Of a DNA stretch of 64,000 bases, positions 19,154 to 28,293 are shown piece by piece. The first letter of the stretch is position 1; each line of letters opens with the position of its first letter. The DNA comes from Desulfobacteraceae bacterium (GTDB lineage: Bacteria > Desulfobacterota > Desulfobacteria > Desulfobacterales > Desulfosarcinaceae): contig JAAERL010000137.1 in NCBI GenBank assembly GCA_024230435.1, positions 1 through 64,000 of the forward strand, written 5' to 3'. Position numbers and translations under genes: made by a program. The notes below the pieces were generated by a model, which ran no database searches, was not told where the DNA came from, and saw only the letters and a program-made list of their open reading frames with translations.

Positions 19154-20533
19154 ATGAAAAAAAGATGGTTTTTGAACTCGGTATTATTGGTTTGTCTATC
19201 CTGCCTGGTGTGTACGGGCCAGTCAGCCATCGCGGATGTGGAATTCAAAAATTTGAATTCAGTCCTGGACAGCGCCCGGTTGGGATTCGATCAGTTTTTC
19301 TTCTACCGCATCGACAGCAATCCATACTTTGGTTCTGATGTAACACCGGGCGATACGGATTCCGACTTCGGTGAAATTGTATCCAAACTCCGTCTCTCGG
19401 TCTCGAAAAACCTGCCGTTTGCCAATATCGAGGCGCAATTCGCTTTGATTTATATGTCAACGATTGGAGCGGATATGTATATGACATCGGAGGATGAAAA
19501 CGAACTCGGCGCGGATCAGGCATGGATCAATTTCGAAAACCTGTTCGCCAGCCCATTGTCAATGCGTATAGGAGAGCAAAACCTGCAGATTGAAAAGCAG
19601 TTTCTTGTCGGCATCGGCCGGTATAATCGACTTGCCAGGTGGTTGTTTCAAAACCAAAGTTTTCCCCTGGCCGTCCAAATCAATGGCGATTATGGGGCAC
19701 TTAAATCTACTCTATTCTGGGCCGAATCACGCGATTATTGGCAGAATTTTAACGAAACCGTCCTGGTATCCGGAGACTTTGCCAGCAAGGTTGGTGTGTC
19801 CGGCCTGAACCTGCACTACGATTTTTCAGAAAACACATACATCTATGGCGGACTCATCGCCAAGTTGGATGATTCAGATACACAAGTACCCGGAGTGTTT
19901 TCTTCTAATAGCCAAACCATCAATTTTGATTTAGGCGTGAATTACACCCTTGGCAATCTGCTCCTGGAAGGCGAACTGGTTCATCAACGCGGAGATGCGG
20001 GTACCTGGTACGATGTGGAGCAGGACCGTAATGCCTATGGCGGTTTTGCAGCCTTGACCTGGAACTTCGGGACAACGATAGCACCGTGGGTCAAACTCCA
20101 ATACGACTATTTTTCCGGTGACAAAGATTTTGGCAGCGGCAATTTTGACAGCGACATGGAAGCCTTCGATCCCATGTTTTATGGATTTCCCGGCTGGGAA
20201 CGATGGTTTATCGGAGAAATTTCAGGCGAACTGCATTTGGACAACTCCAACAAGCATGTGATCAGCCTGGAAGCAGGGTTCAAGCCCCATCAGACAACGA
20301 CAGTCACGGCTGTCTACCTGAACACTATGTTGGATGAGAATTATTCGAGGCTTACCGCCCTTGCCGATGATCATTGGTCGGATGAAGTGAACGTATTTAT
20401 TGATTACTTTCCTAACAATCATATGTGGCTGCACTTGGGCGCCGGATATGCAAAGCCGGGTGATGCGGCAAAAGAGTTGCTCGGTGACAAAGATAACTTG
20501 TTTGTGCAATCGCTTATCGGATTCTTTTTTTAA
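19154..20533 (+). CDS. Outer-membrane beta-barrel protein (porin / alginate-export-like)
   Basis: The start at 19154 has AAAGGA seven bases upstream. The 459-residue product has a signal peptide (LLVCLSCLVCTGQSAIA) and then alternating amphipathic strands ending in a terminal Phe (QSLIGFFF), the C-terminal signature of outer-membrane barrels. Features such as WINFENLFASPLSMRIGEQN and ALTWNFGTTIAPWVKLQYDY resemble alginate-export/OprD-type barrels. The expected role is passive passage or export of small solutes across the outer membrane; substrate unknown. Monocistronic, downstream of the pseudogene zone. Confidence 0.8.
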   Translation: MKKRWFLNSVLLVCLSCLVCTGQSAIADVEFKNLNSVLDSARLGFDQFFFYRIDSNPYFGSDVTPGDTDSDFGEIVSKLRLSVSKNLPFANIEAQFALIYMSTIGADMYMTSEDENELGADQAWINFENLFASPLSMRIGEQNLQIEKQFLVGIGRYNRLARWLFQNQSFPLAVQINGDYGALKSTLFWAESRDYWQNFNETVLVSGDFASKVGVSGLNLHYDFSENTYIYGGLIAKLDDSDTQVPGVFSSNSQTINFDLGVNYTLGNLLLEGELVHQRGDAGTWYDVEQDRNAYGGFAALTWNFGTTIAPWVKLQYDYFSGDKDFGSGNFDSDMEAFDPMFYGFPGWERWFIGEISGELHLDNSNKHVISLEAGFKPHQTTTVTAVYLNTMLDENYSRLTALADDHWSDEVNVFIDYFPNNHMWLHLGAGYAKPGDAAKELLGDKDNLFVQSLIGFFF

Positions 20534-20914
20534 ACGGCCGGGGGCGGTCCAGTACATGTCAGCGCAAAGATCCTGAAACAATTCGGACGGCTAATCAGCT
20601 TACTCGCATAAAAAAACAGGATAAGGCAACCAAGGTCTTTAGGGTCGTGGAAGATGCCGATATACCGCTCTTGCTTGTCCTTGAATTCGTTTTTTGTGTT
20701 GCGTCAATATGCACAGACAATGAGTATGCACTCATTAGAAACGAATGCAAATCTAAGCGCAATAACGCGATATTTGCAACTTCCAAGATTCCAAAAAACA
20801 AGTGTGAGGCAGCAACAGGATTTGACCCGACAGGTTATCATTCATTAATCTTTACGTGCTGTTTTCAACTTGTCTTTATAAAGCCAAGGCAACAAAAACA
20901 AATTTAACCCTGGT
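20534..20914. other. Spacer without recognisable genes
   Basis: Several short frames exist on both strands but none has a ribosome site or family motif. I see no clear terminator for the barrel gene. Confidence 0.4.
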
Positions 20915-21445
20915 TTAATAATTTGGATCATACGCAAAATGCCGCTTATATTGCTTTTCGCTACCCCACACTTGTGTGCTCGATAGTTCGGTATTTAAGG
21001 AAACCGGACCTGTTGTAAAGTTTTTCAGTACATGTCTTAGTTGATTTTTTTGTTTTTCTGATAATCCTCCAAATTGAACCGCCAGCCGTTTCATGGAGAT
21101 GATATCGTATGGTGCGTTTGGTTCAAGTTCGGAGTCTTTAACTGGAACAAACGGCACCTTGCTCAAGTAAAAATCTTCATCTGCAAATAAAATATCCATC
21201 TCGCTGAAAGAAGACAGCGCTTTTTCATTTACAATGTATGAAAATGAAAGACCACCCCTGCTAATCTCTATAATCTCGCCCATTCTGAGAGGTTTGGATT
21301 TGATGACTGCTAATGCAATTTCACCTTGGCTCATTTTTTCAATTTCATTGAGCTGGTGGTTTTTTGATCGCACAACTGCAAAAATACGATTCTTGACATA
21401 GTATCGTTCATAGCGTCTTCGGTCATTATTGGGTGCAACTATCAT
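20915..21445 (-). CDS. PilZ domain protein (probable c-di-GMP binding)
   Basis: PilZ domains bind cyclic di-GMP through an RxxxR motif and a D/NxSxxG motif. Here NNDRRRYERYYVKNR (near residues 6-20) supplies the arginines and EISRGGLSF the second motif (with Ile-Ser-Arg-Gly-Gly). The C-terminal strand MKRLAVQFGGLSEKQ fits the domain end. The start at 21445 is chosen because GGAGGG lies upstream at good spacing; an upstream in-frame start would add 22 non-conserved residues. 176 aa. A stand-alone effector, possibly of motility or polysaccharide production. Confidence 0.85.
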   Translation of the reverse strand: MIVAPNNDRRRYERYYVKNRIFAVVRSKNHQLNEIEKMSQGEIALAVIKSKPLRMGEIIEISRGGLSFSYIVNEKALSSFSEMDILFADEDFYLSKVPFVPVKDSELEPNAPYDIISMKRLAVQFGGLSEKQKNQLRHVLKNFTTGPVSLNTELSSTQVWGSEKQYKRHFAYDPNY

Positions 21446-21719
21446 TGTTACCCTCCGGCAGGTAGAACAAACCTGCGCTGTGGCCGGAAGGCCTGCTTGT
21501 CTGATTGTCAAACTGCCGGAATTCAGGTTGAAAATGTTAGTTGTACCCAGAACACGCGTATTTCTTTATCCACGTTGAGTACAAAAGAACGATACGCCAG
21601 ATAAGAGCTGCCTGAAATCAGATCTTTTAGTAAACGGCTTTTTTGTGCAACTAAAATTATACGATTATTAATAAACGAACTATATTTTAAAAGATATTTG
21701 ATGTCAATAATAATTGTTA

Positions 21720-22310
21720 TTACTTTTTTTTCAATAATTGAACTTTTTTAATCAAAATCGGGGTGTTCGGTACGTCACCGCGTTTAGTTGGCATATTTTC
21801 AATCGCTTTTACAACATCCAGGCCTTTGGTAACACGGCCAAATACACAGTATCCCCATTGTGTAGCTGGTTTTGCCTTATAATCGAGAAAGTTGTTATCT
21901 ACTGTATTGATAAAAAATTGTGAAGTTGCTGAATCAGGATCATTCGTACGGGCCATGGCGATGGCTCCAACTGTGTTTTTCAGGCCGTTATCAGCTTCAT
22001 TGCGGATCGGGTCATTGGTTTTTTTGAGCCTCATATTAGGCTCGAGCCCACCGCCCTGAATCATGAATCCTTTGATGACGCGGTGAAAAATGGTGCCGTC
22101 ATAAAATCCGTCTTTAATATAGGATAAGAAATTAGCGACGGTTTTTGGGGCTTTTTGCCTGTCCAGCTCAACAATAATTGAACCTAAAGATGTTTGTATT
22201 TCAGCGCTGGGATTTGTTTTTTTAACATCTGGTTTCGAATTTTCAGACTGAGCAGGGGATACAATCATTAGTAAGCCCAAAATATAGACACAGGGTAAGA
22301 TTTTTTTCAT
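21720..22310 (-). CDS. Cyclophilin-type peptidyl-prolyl cis-trans isomerase, exported
   Basis: Accelerates proline isomerisation in folding proteins. The motifs FHRVIKGFMIQGGG, AIAMARTNDPDSATSQFFIN and WGYCVFGRVTKG are diagnostic of bacterial PpiA/PpiB-type cyclophilins. The start at 22310 gives a signal peptide (KKILPCVYILGLLMIVSPAQS), placing the enzyme in the periplasm; AAGGA lies about ten bases upstream. 196 aa. Follows the radical SAM gene by 31 bp. Confidence 0.93.
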   Translation of the reverse strand: MKKILPCVYILGLLMIVSPAQSENSKPDVKKTNPSAEIQTSLGSIIVELDRQKAPKTVANFLSYIKDGFYDGTIFHRVIKGFMIQGGGLEPNMRLKKTNDPIRNEADNGLKNTVGAIAMARTNDPDSATSQFFINTVDNNFLDYKAKPATQWGYCVFGRVTKGLDVVKAIENMPTKRGDVPNTPILIKKVQLLKKK

Positions 22311-22341
22311 GTCTTTGTTTTCCTTTTTTAATGTTGAGCAA

Positions 22342-23277
22342 TTACCAAATGACAAACGTCTTGCGTCTTTTATCGAGCCTGGTAATGCCTTGTTTTTTTG
22401 TTTGTTCAACTGCTGTTAAATGCTCCTGTACGGATACCGGCCTGGATAGGCGGGCATCTTTATGCGCAGCTCCGCACGGGCGGTACTGGGCCATGACATT
22501 GACATATGTGTTTTTTGATATTTTTTTTGCAATAAAGGCCATAATATCTTCTGTGCCGGATAGACCTTCCGGCATGACCAGGTGTCTGACCAGCAGGCCG
22601 CGTTGCGCCAATCCGTGTTCGTCACATACTAAATCCCCGACTTGCCTGTGCATTTCCAATAAGGCTGCTTGGGCGGCTTGGGGATAATTCCGGGCATTGC
22701 ACATTTGCTCGGCGATAGAGGAATCCCAGAATTTGAAATCGGGCATATAGATGTCAATTATTCCGTCTAAAAGTTTCAGTGTGTCCACGGAATCGTATCC
22801 GCCCGAATTATACACGAGAGGAATCTTCAAGCCTTGCCGGGCCGCAATATAAACAGCTTCAAGGATTTGGGGAACAACGTGCGATGGTGTGACAAAGTTG
22901 ATGTTATGGCAGCCGGCCTGCTGCAGGTGCAGCATGATATCGGCCAATTGGCGGTTTGACAGTTCTTTTCCCATGCCTTCGTGGCTGATATCGTAATTCT
23001 GACAAAACAGGCACAGTAAATTGCAGTGAGTAAAAAAAATGGTACCCGAGCCATGTCTTCCAACAAGCGGTTCTTCTTCACCAAAGTGAGCGTCATAGCT
23101 GGCTACAATTGCACGAACGCCTGTTTTGCAGTAACCAAGCTTTTCAGATGCTCTGTCAACGGCACATTGTCTCGGGCACAGCGTACAACCGGATAGCTTT
23201 GCTTTTGCCAGTTGGACGCTGTTTTTCAAGTTGGATTTTTTTAGACTGTCAATGTATGCCGGTACAAATTGAGTCAT
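22342..23277 (-). CDS. Radical SAM protein, pyruvate-formate-lyase-activating-enzyme-like
   Basis: Radical SAM enzymes use a 4Fe-4S cluster to cleave S-adenosylmethionine. The cluster motif is CNLLCLFC (CxxxCxxC, near residue 85). An N-terminal Cys pair set (CTLCPRQCAVD, GYC) may hold a second cluster or metal, as in the PflA-related family often annotated for anaerobes. 311 aa. No glycyl-radical enzyme is nearby, so its target is unknown. Confidence 0.88.
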   Translation of the reverse strand: MTQFVPAYIDSLKKSNLKNSVQLAKAKLSGCTLCPRQCAVDRASEKLGYCKTGVRAIVASYDAHFGEEEPLVGRHGSGTIFFTHCNLLCLFCQNYDISHEGMGKELSNRQLADIMLHLQQAGCHNINFVTPSHVVPQILEAVYIAARQGLKIPLVYNSGGYDSVDTLKLLDGIIDIYMPDFKFWDSSIAEQMCNARNYPQAAQAALLEMHRQVGDLVCDEHGLAQRGLLVRHLVMPEGLSGTEDIMAFIAKKISKNTYVNVMAQYRPCGAAHKDARLSRPVSVQEHLTAVEQTKKQGITRLDKRRKTFVIW

Positions 23278-23330
23278 TTTTTTCCCCGGGAATTTTTTTA
23301 GCGGCCATTCACAAATCGGCTAAATGAGCA

Positions 23331-23726
23331 CTATTTAAATTCAAGAAAAAGGCGATCCTGACGACCTTCAGTCAGCGGTTGATTGTTATCCCATTGCTGA
23401 ATCGTGCAGGTATCATTTTCGTCATTGGGGACAACACAGGAAATATTGGGCATAATGGGATCACCGGCAAATGATTTCAAATTTATCAATACAGCTTCAT
23501 TTTCCGGGAAATGATCAAATTCAAGAAGTTGACTCAGGTAGATGCTGCATTGACCGGTAAAAAAAGATGATGATTTCTTATATTTTACCAAACGTTCCCG
23601 AAGCATTGTTGTTGCTTGCTCAGGTGATGCCGCCACGGCGATCATGGAGAATGCGCCATGCCGGCGATCACTTTCATCGGCCTTTTGCTGGTCCGTCACA
23701 TAACTGAAATTACCTATAAAATACAT
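23331..23726 (-). CDS. Conserved hypothetical protein
   Basis: A 131-residue soluble protein without signal or membrane segment. The N-terminal part (IGNFSYVTDQQKADESDRRHG, MIAVAASPEQATTMLRERL) suggests an alpha/beta fold. No family recognised. Upstream of the radical SAM gene with a 53-bp gap, probably one transcript. Confidence 0.65.
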   Translation of the reverse strand: MYFIGNFSYVTDQQKADESDRRHGAFSMIAVAASPEQATTMLRERLVKYKKSSSFFTGQCSIYLSQLLEFDHFPENEAVLINLKSFAGDPIMPNISCVVPNDENDTCTIQQWDNNQPLTEGRQDRLFLEFK

Positions 23727-23828
23727 GAGTTACAAAATCTCCCGTAATTTTTTAGGGTGAAGGGGTAATTATGGAATATATATCATCGTTTTTTTTATGA
23801 ACCAAGCCTGCTTATTATTCCATGGCTC

Positions 23829-23997
23829 TTAGGCGATTTTTGTTAAAGAATATACCATCTTGTATGTCTCTTCTGCGTTATGCCAAAGGTGCGAATACGT
23901 TAAGTATGCAAACTGATCAGCAAAACTTTGGCGCGCCTTGAATACGAAAAAAAATCGAAGCTCAATCTGGTATATTCTTTTGCGCCAATCGCCTTAG
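23829..23997 (+). repeat. MITE-like element, copy 1
   Basis: First of five related elements. The ends are inverted: left TTAGGCGATT...AAAGAATATACCATCTTG, right CAATCTGGTATATTCTTTTG...AATCGCCTTA. The core carries TGCGAATACGTTAAGTATGC and ACTTTGGCGCGCCTTG. Bounded by TA on both sides, as expected for IS630/Tc1-mariner-derived elements. The right end provides the stop codon of patB. Confidence 0.85.
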
Positions 23998-25160
23998 GTT
24001 TCTAAAAGCGTTTCCGGTTTTGTGTCTTTTCCTGCTGCATCCTCCATTCGTTTGAGCGCGGATTCCAATAGTGAACGTTTACACCCAAAGTTAAGACGCA
24101 AAAAGCCTGGTGCGCCGAAATCCGATCCATTTCCAAGCCCGACCCCGGCTTTTTCGAACATCCTATGCGGATTTTCATGTGGTAATGCCAATGCATCAAT
24201 CCAGGCAAGATACGTTCCTTGTACCTGTGCCATGGACAATCCCGGAAGATTATTGATGGCTTCAAATACCAAATCTCTGTTTTTACGCAGGTATTTAAGT
24301 AACGCAGCAAGCCAGTCTGCGCCATGCTTGTAAGCGGCATGGGCTGCGGCAAATCCCATGGCGTTTACGTCGGGTACTATGCCGTTCATGGCGTTTTTAA
24401 AACGCCGGCGGATACGATCATTGGATATGACTGCGAATCCGCACCCAAGGCCCGCCACGTTGTAGGTTTTGCTCGGAGCCATTAACGTAATCGTGCGGTC
24501 AGCAATTTCCGGATCTATGGATGCAAGAGGCCAATGCTTGCATTTTGGCTCAAGGATTAAGTCGCAGTGGATCTCATCCGAACAAATAAGCATATTCTTT
24601 TTCAGACAGATTTCGGCTATGTCAAGAAGCTCTTTTTTTTTAAAGACTCGTCCGGTGGGATTGTGAGGATTGCTCAACAGAAAAAGTTTGGTGCGATTGT
24701 TTATGCACGAACGTAATTCATCAAGATCAAGTTGCCACTGATTCCTGTTTAATTTCATAGATGTTGTAACAAGCTGCTGCCCGGAATATCGCGGCGCCGT
24801 TAAAAACGGAGGATATATGGGCGTCGTGGTTACAATGGCCTCATTATTGGATGCGCTGGATCTGCAAGCCGCATTGATACCGGTTACCAAACCCGGAAGC
24901 CATACGATCCAATCTGACTTGATTTGCCAATTATACGTTGATTGAAGATGATATATCAGAGTTTCATACAGTTCCGGATTAGGATGGGCATATCCGAATA
25001 CTCCGTGGGACACCCGCTGATGCAACGCCTCAATAACAGATGGAGGGGATTGAAAATCCATATCAGCGACCCACAGGGGAATAATATCCTGGCCGCTATA
25101 TTTATGCCATTTTATGCTGTCTGACGATTTTCGGTCTACATGATTATCAAAATTATACAT
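23994..25160 (-). CDS. patB: PatB/MalY-type PLP aminotransferase (cystathionine beta-lyase)
   Basis: A fold-type I PLP enzyme that cleaves the C-S bond of cystathionine or related cysteine conjugates, releasing pyruvate, ammonia and a thiol. Motifs: PLWVADMDFQSPP and FGYAHP near the N-terminus (typical MalY/PatB), LLSNPHNPTGRVF, CSDEIHCDL, and the PLP-binding Lys in MAPSKTYNVAGLGCGF. The 388-residue length is normal. The stop codon lies within a MITE-like repeat, so the last residues may have changed on insertion. Probably co-transcribed with the reductase upstream (27-bp gap). Confidence 0.9.
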   Translation of the reverse strand: MYNFDNHVDRKSSDSIKWHKYSGQDIIPLWVADMDFQSPPSVIEALHQRVSHGVFGYAHPNPELYETLIYHLQSTYNWQIKSDWIVWLPGLVTGINAACRSSASNNEAIVTTTPIYPPFLTAPRYSGQQLVTTSMKLNRNQWQLDLDELRSCINNRTKLFLLSNPHNPTGRVFKKKELLDIAEICLKKNMLICSDEIHCDLILEPKCKHWPLASIDPEIADRTITLMAPSKTYNVAGLGCGFAVISNDRIRRRFKNAMNGIVPDVNAMGFAAAHAAYKHGADWLAALLKYLRKNRDLVFEAINNLPGLSMAQVQGTYLAWIDALALPHENPHRMFEKAGVGLGNGSDFGAPGFLRLNFGCKRSLLESALKRMEDAAGKDTKPETLLET

Positions 25161-25187
25161 TTGTTTTGCGCCAATCTGTAATTTACA

Positions 25188-26189
25188 CTATTTATCCAGG
25201 TTCAAAACACAACGCCCGATTTGTCCCCCGGAGAGTACATTGTCGATTTCCTGATTCAATTCATTAAAGCCGATTTGTCGGCTGATTTGATCCAGGGCTG
25301 CAAATTTCCATTCGTTTGATAATTTTTTCCATAATATTTTCCGCGTTTCCATGGCGCTGGTTGCAGAGTCAGCGCCAAATAAGCTGATGCCGCGCAGGAT
25401 AAACGGATAAATCGTTATGTCCAATTGGGCTCCGGCCACATTACCGCAACATGCCACTGCGCCATGCCGATGAGTAGATCGTAATGCCGTGGATAGCATA
25501 TTTGCCCCCACTGTATCAATAACCCCGGCCCAGCGTTGAGGCAGTAATGGCTTGGATGATAAATCCAAAAACTCTTTGCGGCTGATTATTTTTTTTGCGC
25601 CTAGGTTTTTTAGAAAAATATTAGCGTCAGGTTTGCCGGTGATCGCCGTTACACTAAAGCCCATATGAGCAAGGATGGCTACCGATATGCTGCCCACGCC
25701 GCCGCTGGCGCCGGTTACCAGAATATCTCCTTTTTCTGGTGTCACACCGACAAGTTCCAGTTTTTGTATGCATAAGGCGGCCGTAAATCCTGCAGTTCCG
25801 AATATCATGCTTTCTTTTAACGATAGATTTTCAGGAAGAGCTACAATCCAGTTTGCCGGAACGCGAATATACTGGCCAAACCCGCCCGAAGTATTCATGC
25901 CTAAATCGTATCCTGTAACAAGTACATTTTCGCCGGTTTTGAAACGTCTGTCCTTTGATTCAACAATTTCACCTGATGCGTCTATTCCTGGAGTGTGCGG
26001 ATATTTTCGGGTAACGCCTTTATTGCCGGTTGCAGACAAGGCATCTTTATAATTCAAGGACGAATAATGAACCTTGACTAAAACATCACCATCGGGTAAG
26101 TCAGAAAGCGTTTTTGTTGTAATTTGACGGTCAAATACATCCGCCTTTTTTTCAAAGACAATCAAGCAACGAAATGAATCTGCAGTCAT
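25188..26189 (-). CDS. acuI: YhdH/AcuI-family NADPH-dependent oxidoreductase (acrylyl-CoA reductase-like)
   Basis: A zinc-free medium-chain dehydrogenase. YhdH/AcuI reduces acryloyl-CoA to propionyl-CoA. SSLNYKDALSATGNKGV, HTPGIDASGEI, GYDLGMNTSGGFGQY and the nucleotide motif VTGASGGVGSISVAIL are characteristic. GAGGAG seven bases upstream sets the start at 26189. 333 aa. Divergent from the ABC gene with only 35 bp between starts, so the promoters must overlap. The acuI function is inferred by family; other enoyl substrates are possible. Confidence 0.85.
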   Translation of the reverse strand: MTADSFRCLIVFEKKADVFDRQITTKTLSDLPDGDVLVKVHYSSLNYKDALSATGNKGVTRKYPHTPGIDASGEIVESKDRRFKTGENVLVTGYDLGMNTSGGFGQYIRVPANWIVALPENLSLKESMIFGTAGFTAALCIQKLELVGVTPEKGDILVTGASGGVGSISVAILAHMGFSVTAITGKPDANIFLKNLGAKKIISRKEFLDLSSKPLLPQRWAGVIDTVGANMLSTALRSTHRHGAVACCGNVAGAQLDITIYPFILRGISLFGADSATSAMETRKILWKKLSNEWKFAALDQISRQIGFNELNQEIDNVLSGGQIGRCVLNLDK

Positions 26190-26224
26190 GATCATTCTCC
26201 TCATTATTTAAGGTTATATTTAAT

Positions 26225-27133
26225 ATGAATACTGCGCCGATTATTGAAACACAAAATATTACAAAAAAGTACGGAACAATTACCGCTGTAAAGGAATTGA
26301 ACTTGAAAATTCCCCAGGGAGTCTGCTTTGGCTTGCTAGGGCCAAACGGCGCCGGGAAAACCACCCTTATCGAAATGATTGAAGGCATCATATCTCCTAC
26401 AGCGGGAAATGTTCTGTATTTTGGGAAATCTCGTAAAGGGACTTTTCGTGAACAAATTGGCATCATGTTTCAGCAGACCTCTTTACTAAATTACATGACT
26501 GTGCGTGAAACTCTGGAAACCTTTAAATCCTTGTATCACAAATCTTTGCCAATTGAATCCTTGATGCAGCTTTGCCATCTGAATGAAATTCGTGATCAAT
26601 ATAACGATAAAATATCAGGAGGGCAGCGTCAAAGGTTACTTCTGGCATTGGCGCTTGTCAATCAACCCAAGTTAATATTTTTAGATGAACCTTCAACGGG
26701 GCTGGACCCTCAGGCGAGAAGAAATTTATGGGAAATTATAACTAAAATAAAAAAACAAGGTAAAACGATTATCCTCACAACTCACTATATGGAAGAGGCC
26801 CAGGAGCTGTGTGATCAAATCGCTATAATGGAGCAAGGACAAATTATTGCCAAAGGAACTCCGGATGATTTGATCGTTAATTATACGAAGGGTGTTATGT
26901 TAAATTTGCCAAAAAAATGTTTGCCATCTGATTTTTATAATTCTGATTTTTACAATAATAATAAAGAGAAGGTATCCATAGTTAATGGACGAGCTGTTTT
27001 TCAAGCGCCTGACCTAAATTACACCATTTCCAATTTGATATCCTCTGGTGCTGATTTGTCGCAGTTAAACATTCATACGCCAAACCTTGAAACCGTTTTT
27101 TTAAATCTGACCGGACGCCGATTAAGGGACTGA
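26225..27133 (+). CDS. ABC transporter ATP-binding protein
   Basis: The ATPase of a two-component ABC-2 exporter. Walker A GPNGAGKTT (near residue 40), Q-loop MFQQTS, signature SGGQRQR, Walker B LIFLDEPSTGLD and the switch His in LTTHYMEEAQ are intact. A C-terminal extension of about 80 residues resembles the DrrA/NatA/CcmA subfamily. Two bases separate its stop from the permease start. Substrate unknown; drug, lipid or polysaccharide export are typical. Confidence 0.94.
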   Translation: MNTAPIIETQNITKKYGTITAVKELNLKIPQGVCFGLLGPNGAGKTTLIEMIEGIISPTAGNVLYFGKSRKGTFREQIGIMFQQTSLLNYMTVRETLETFKSLYHKSLPIESLMQLCHLNEIRDQYNDKISGGQRQRLLLALALVNQPKLIFLDEPSTGLDPQARRNLWEIITKIKKQGKTIILTTHYMEEAQELCDQIAIMEQGQIIAKGTPDDLIVNYTKGVMLNLPKKCLPSDFYNSDFYNNNKEKVSIVNGRAVFQAPDLNYTISNLISSGADLSQLNIHTPNLETVFLNLTGRRLRD

Positions 27134-27135
27134 TA

Positions 27136-28185
27136 ATGAATTTTAAAAGAATGAGGGCAATGTTTTTTGCCCGAAATAGAGAATTTTTTAGAGATAAAGC
27201 TTCATTTGGATGGAATTTTTTATTTCCGTTTCTGCTTATTGCCGGCTTTTCAGTCCTTTTTGGCGGGGATGTGCGAAAAGAATTAAAAATTGGTATTTTC
27301 CCATGCAATGCTCACCAGCAATCAGCAATGCGGCAATGTGCGCCTGAATCTTTGAATCATCTTGAGTATGTTGAATTTGTAGAATTCACTGATTTCGAGC
27401 AAGGACTTGATAAGCTCAGGCATCATAAGATCGATCTTTTTTTAGATTTTGCATCCCAACCTTTTCGCTATTGGGTTAGTGACACTTCTCCCAAGGGTTA
27501 TATGGCGGAAAAAATTATTACTGCCGAACTAATGCCTGACTCAAAAGCATTGATGGCGAGACAGCAAATCGAAGATGAAAAAGAAATTCGTTATCTTGAT
27601 TGGCTGTTTCCAGGAATATTGGCTATGAATATGATGTTTTCAGCCCTTTTCGGGTTGGGATTCATTGTGGTTCGTTATCGTATGAACGGTGTTCTGAAGA
27701 GATTGAAAGCAACACCGCTTTCAGCTTTTGAATACCTCAGTGCGCAAATGCTTTCGCGTTTGTTTGTGCTGATGTTTTCACTTATCATTTTATGGGTCGG
27801 CTGTGGTTTAATTTTCGATATTAGTGTGGAAGGCTCTTATCTTGATCTTTTATTGATTTTTTTAGTCGGTAGTTTGAGTCTGATTTCATTAGGGCTTGTT
27901 GTTGCCTCGCGGGGAACCAGTGAGGAGTTTACAGGAGGACTTTTGAATTTTATCACATGGCCCATGATGTTTTTATCCGAGGTCTGGTTTTCCATTGAGG
28001 GCGCACCCGGCTGGGTCAAAGGGATTGCCAATCTGCTTCCCCTTACTCATCTGCTCAGAGGGGTCCGGCGGATTATGAATGATGGCGCCGGTTTGGCAGA
28101 CATTAGTTTTGAACTTATGGTTTTATCGTTTATGACGGTTATATTTTTAACCATTGGAGCAAAATTATTTTCATGGAGCAGATAA
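27136..28185 (+). CDS. ABC-2 type transporter permease
   Basis: The membrane partner of the upstream ATPase. One N-terminal transmembrane helix (FLFPFLLIAGFSVLF), a large extracytoplasmic loop (about residues 45-160), then five helices clustered at the C-terminus, including MNMMFSALFGLGFIVV and FLVGSLSLISLGLVVAS. The NLLPLTHLLRGVRRI segment is typical of ABC-2 permeases. 349 aa. Confidence 0.92.
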   Translation: MNFKRMRAMFFARNREFFRDKASFGWNFLFPFLLIAGFSVLFGGDVRKELKIGIFPCNAHQQSAMRQCAPESLNHLEYVEFVEFTDFEQGLDKLRHHKIDLFLDFASQPFRYWVSDTSPKGYMAEKIITAELMPDSKALMARQQIEDEKEIRYLDWLFPGILAMNMMFSALFGLGFIVVRYRMNGVLKRLKATPLSAFEYLSAQMLSRLFVLMFSLIILWVGCGLIFDISVEGSYLDLLLIFLVGSLSLISLGLVVASRGTSEEFTGGLLNFITWPMMFLSEVWFSIEGAPGWVKGIANLLPLTHLLRGVRRIMNDGAGLADISFELMVLSFMTVIFLTIGAKLFSWSR

Positions 28186-28210
28186 TGGGCTGCTTCCAAG
28201 CCCCTTAATT

Positions 28211-28293
28211 CGTGTCCATTCGAAAATTGGTCGTTTTGTTGATGGACACGATTTATGGGTGGATATTAGGCGATTGAAAGAAATCGTTTTTTT
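28211..28293 (+). terminator. Paired hairpins after the ABC operon
   Basis: CGTGTCCAT (28211-28219) pairs perfectly with ATGGACACG (28242-28250). A smaller hairpin (CGATT with AATCG, 28271-28286) is followed by seven T and could terminate the ABC transcript just before the convergent UPF0210 stop. The first arm resembles the GTGTCCATCCGGAA motif seen elsewhere in the window. Confidence 0.45.

Noticed and set aside
20595-20907. Overlapping short frames on both strands after the barrel gene
   Set aside because: No recognisable motif, no start signal, and mutual overlap typical of non-coding sequence.
28263-28276. ATTAGGCGATTG, similar to an end of the MITE-like family
   Set aside because: Similarity stops after about 12 bases and there is no second end; treated as chance.
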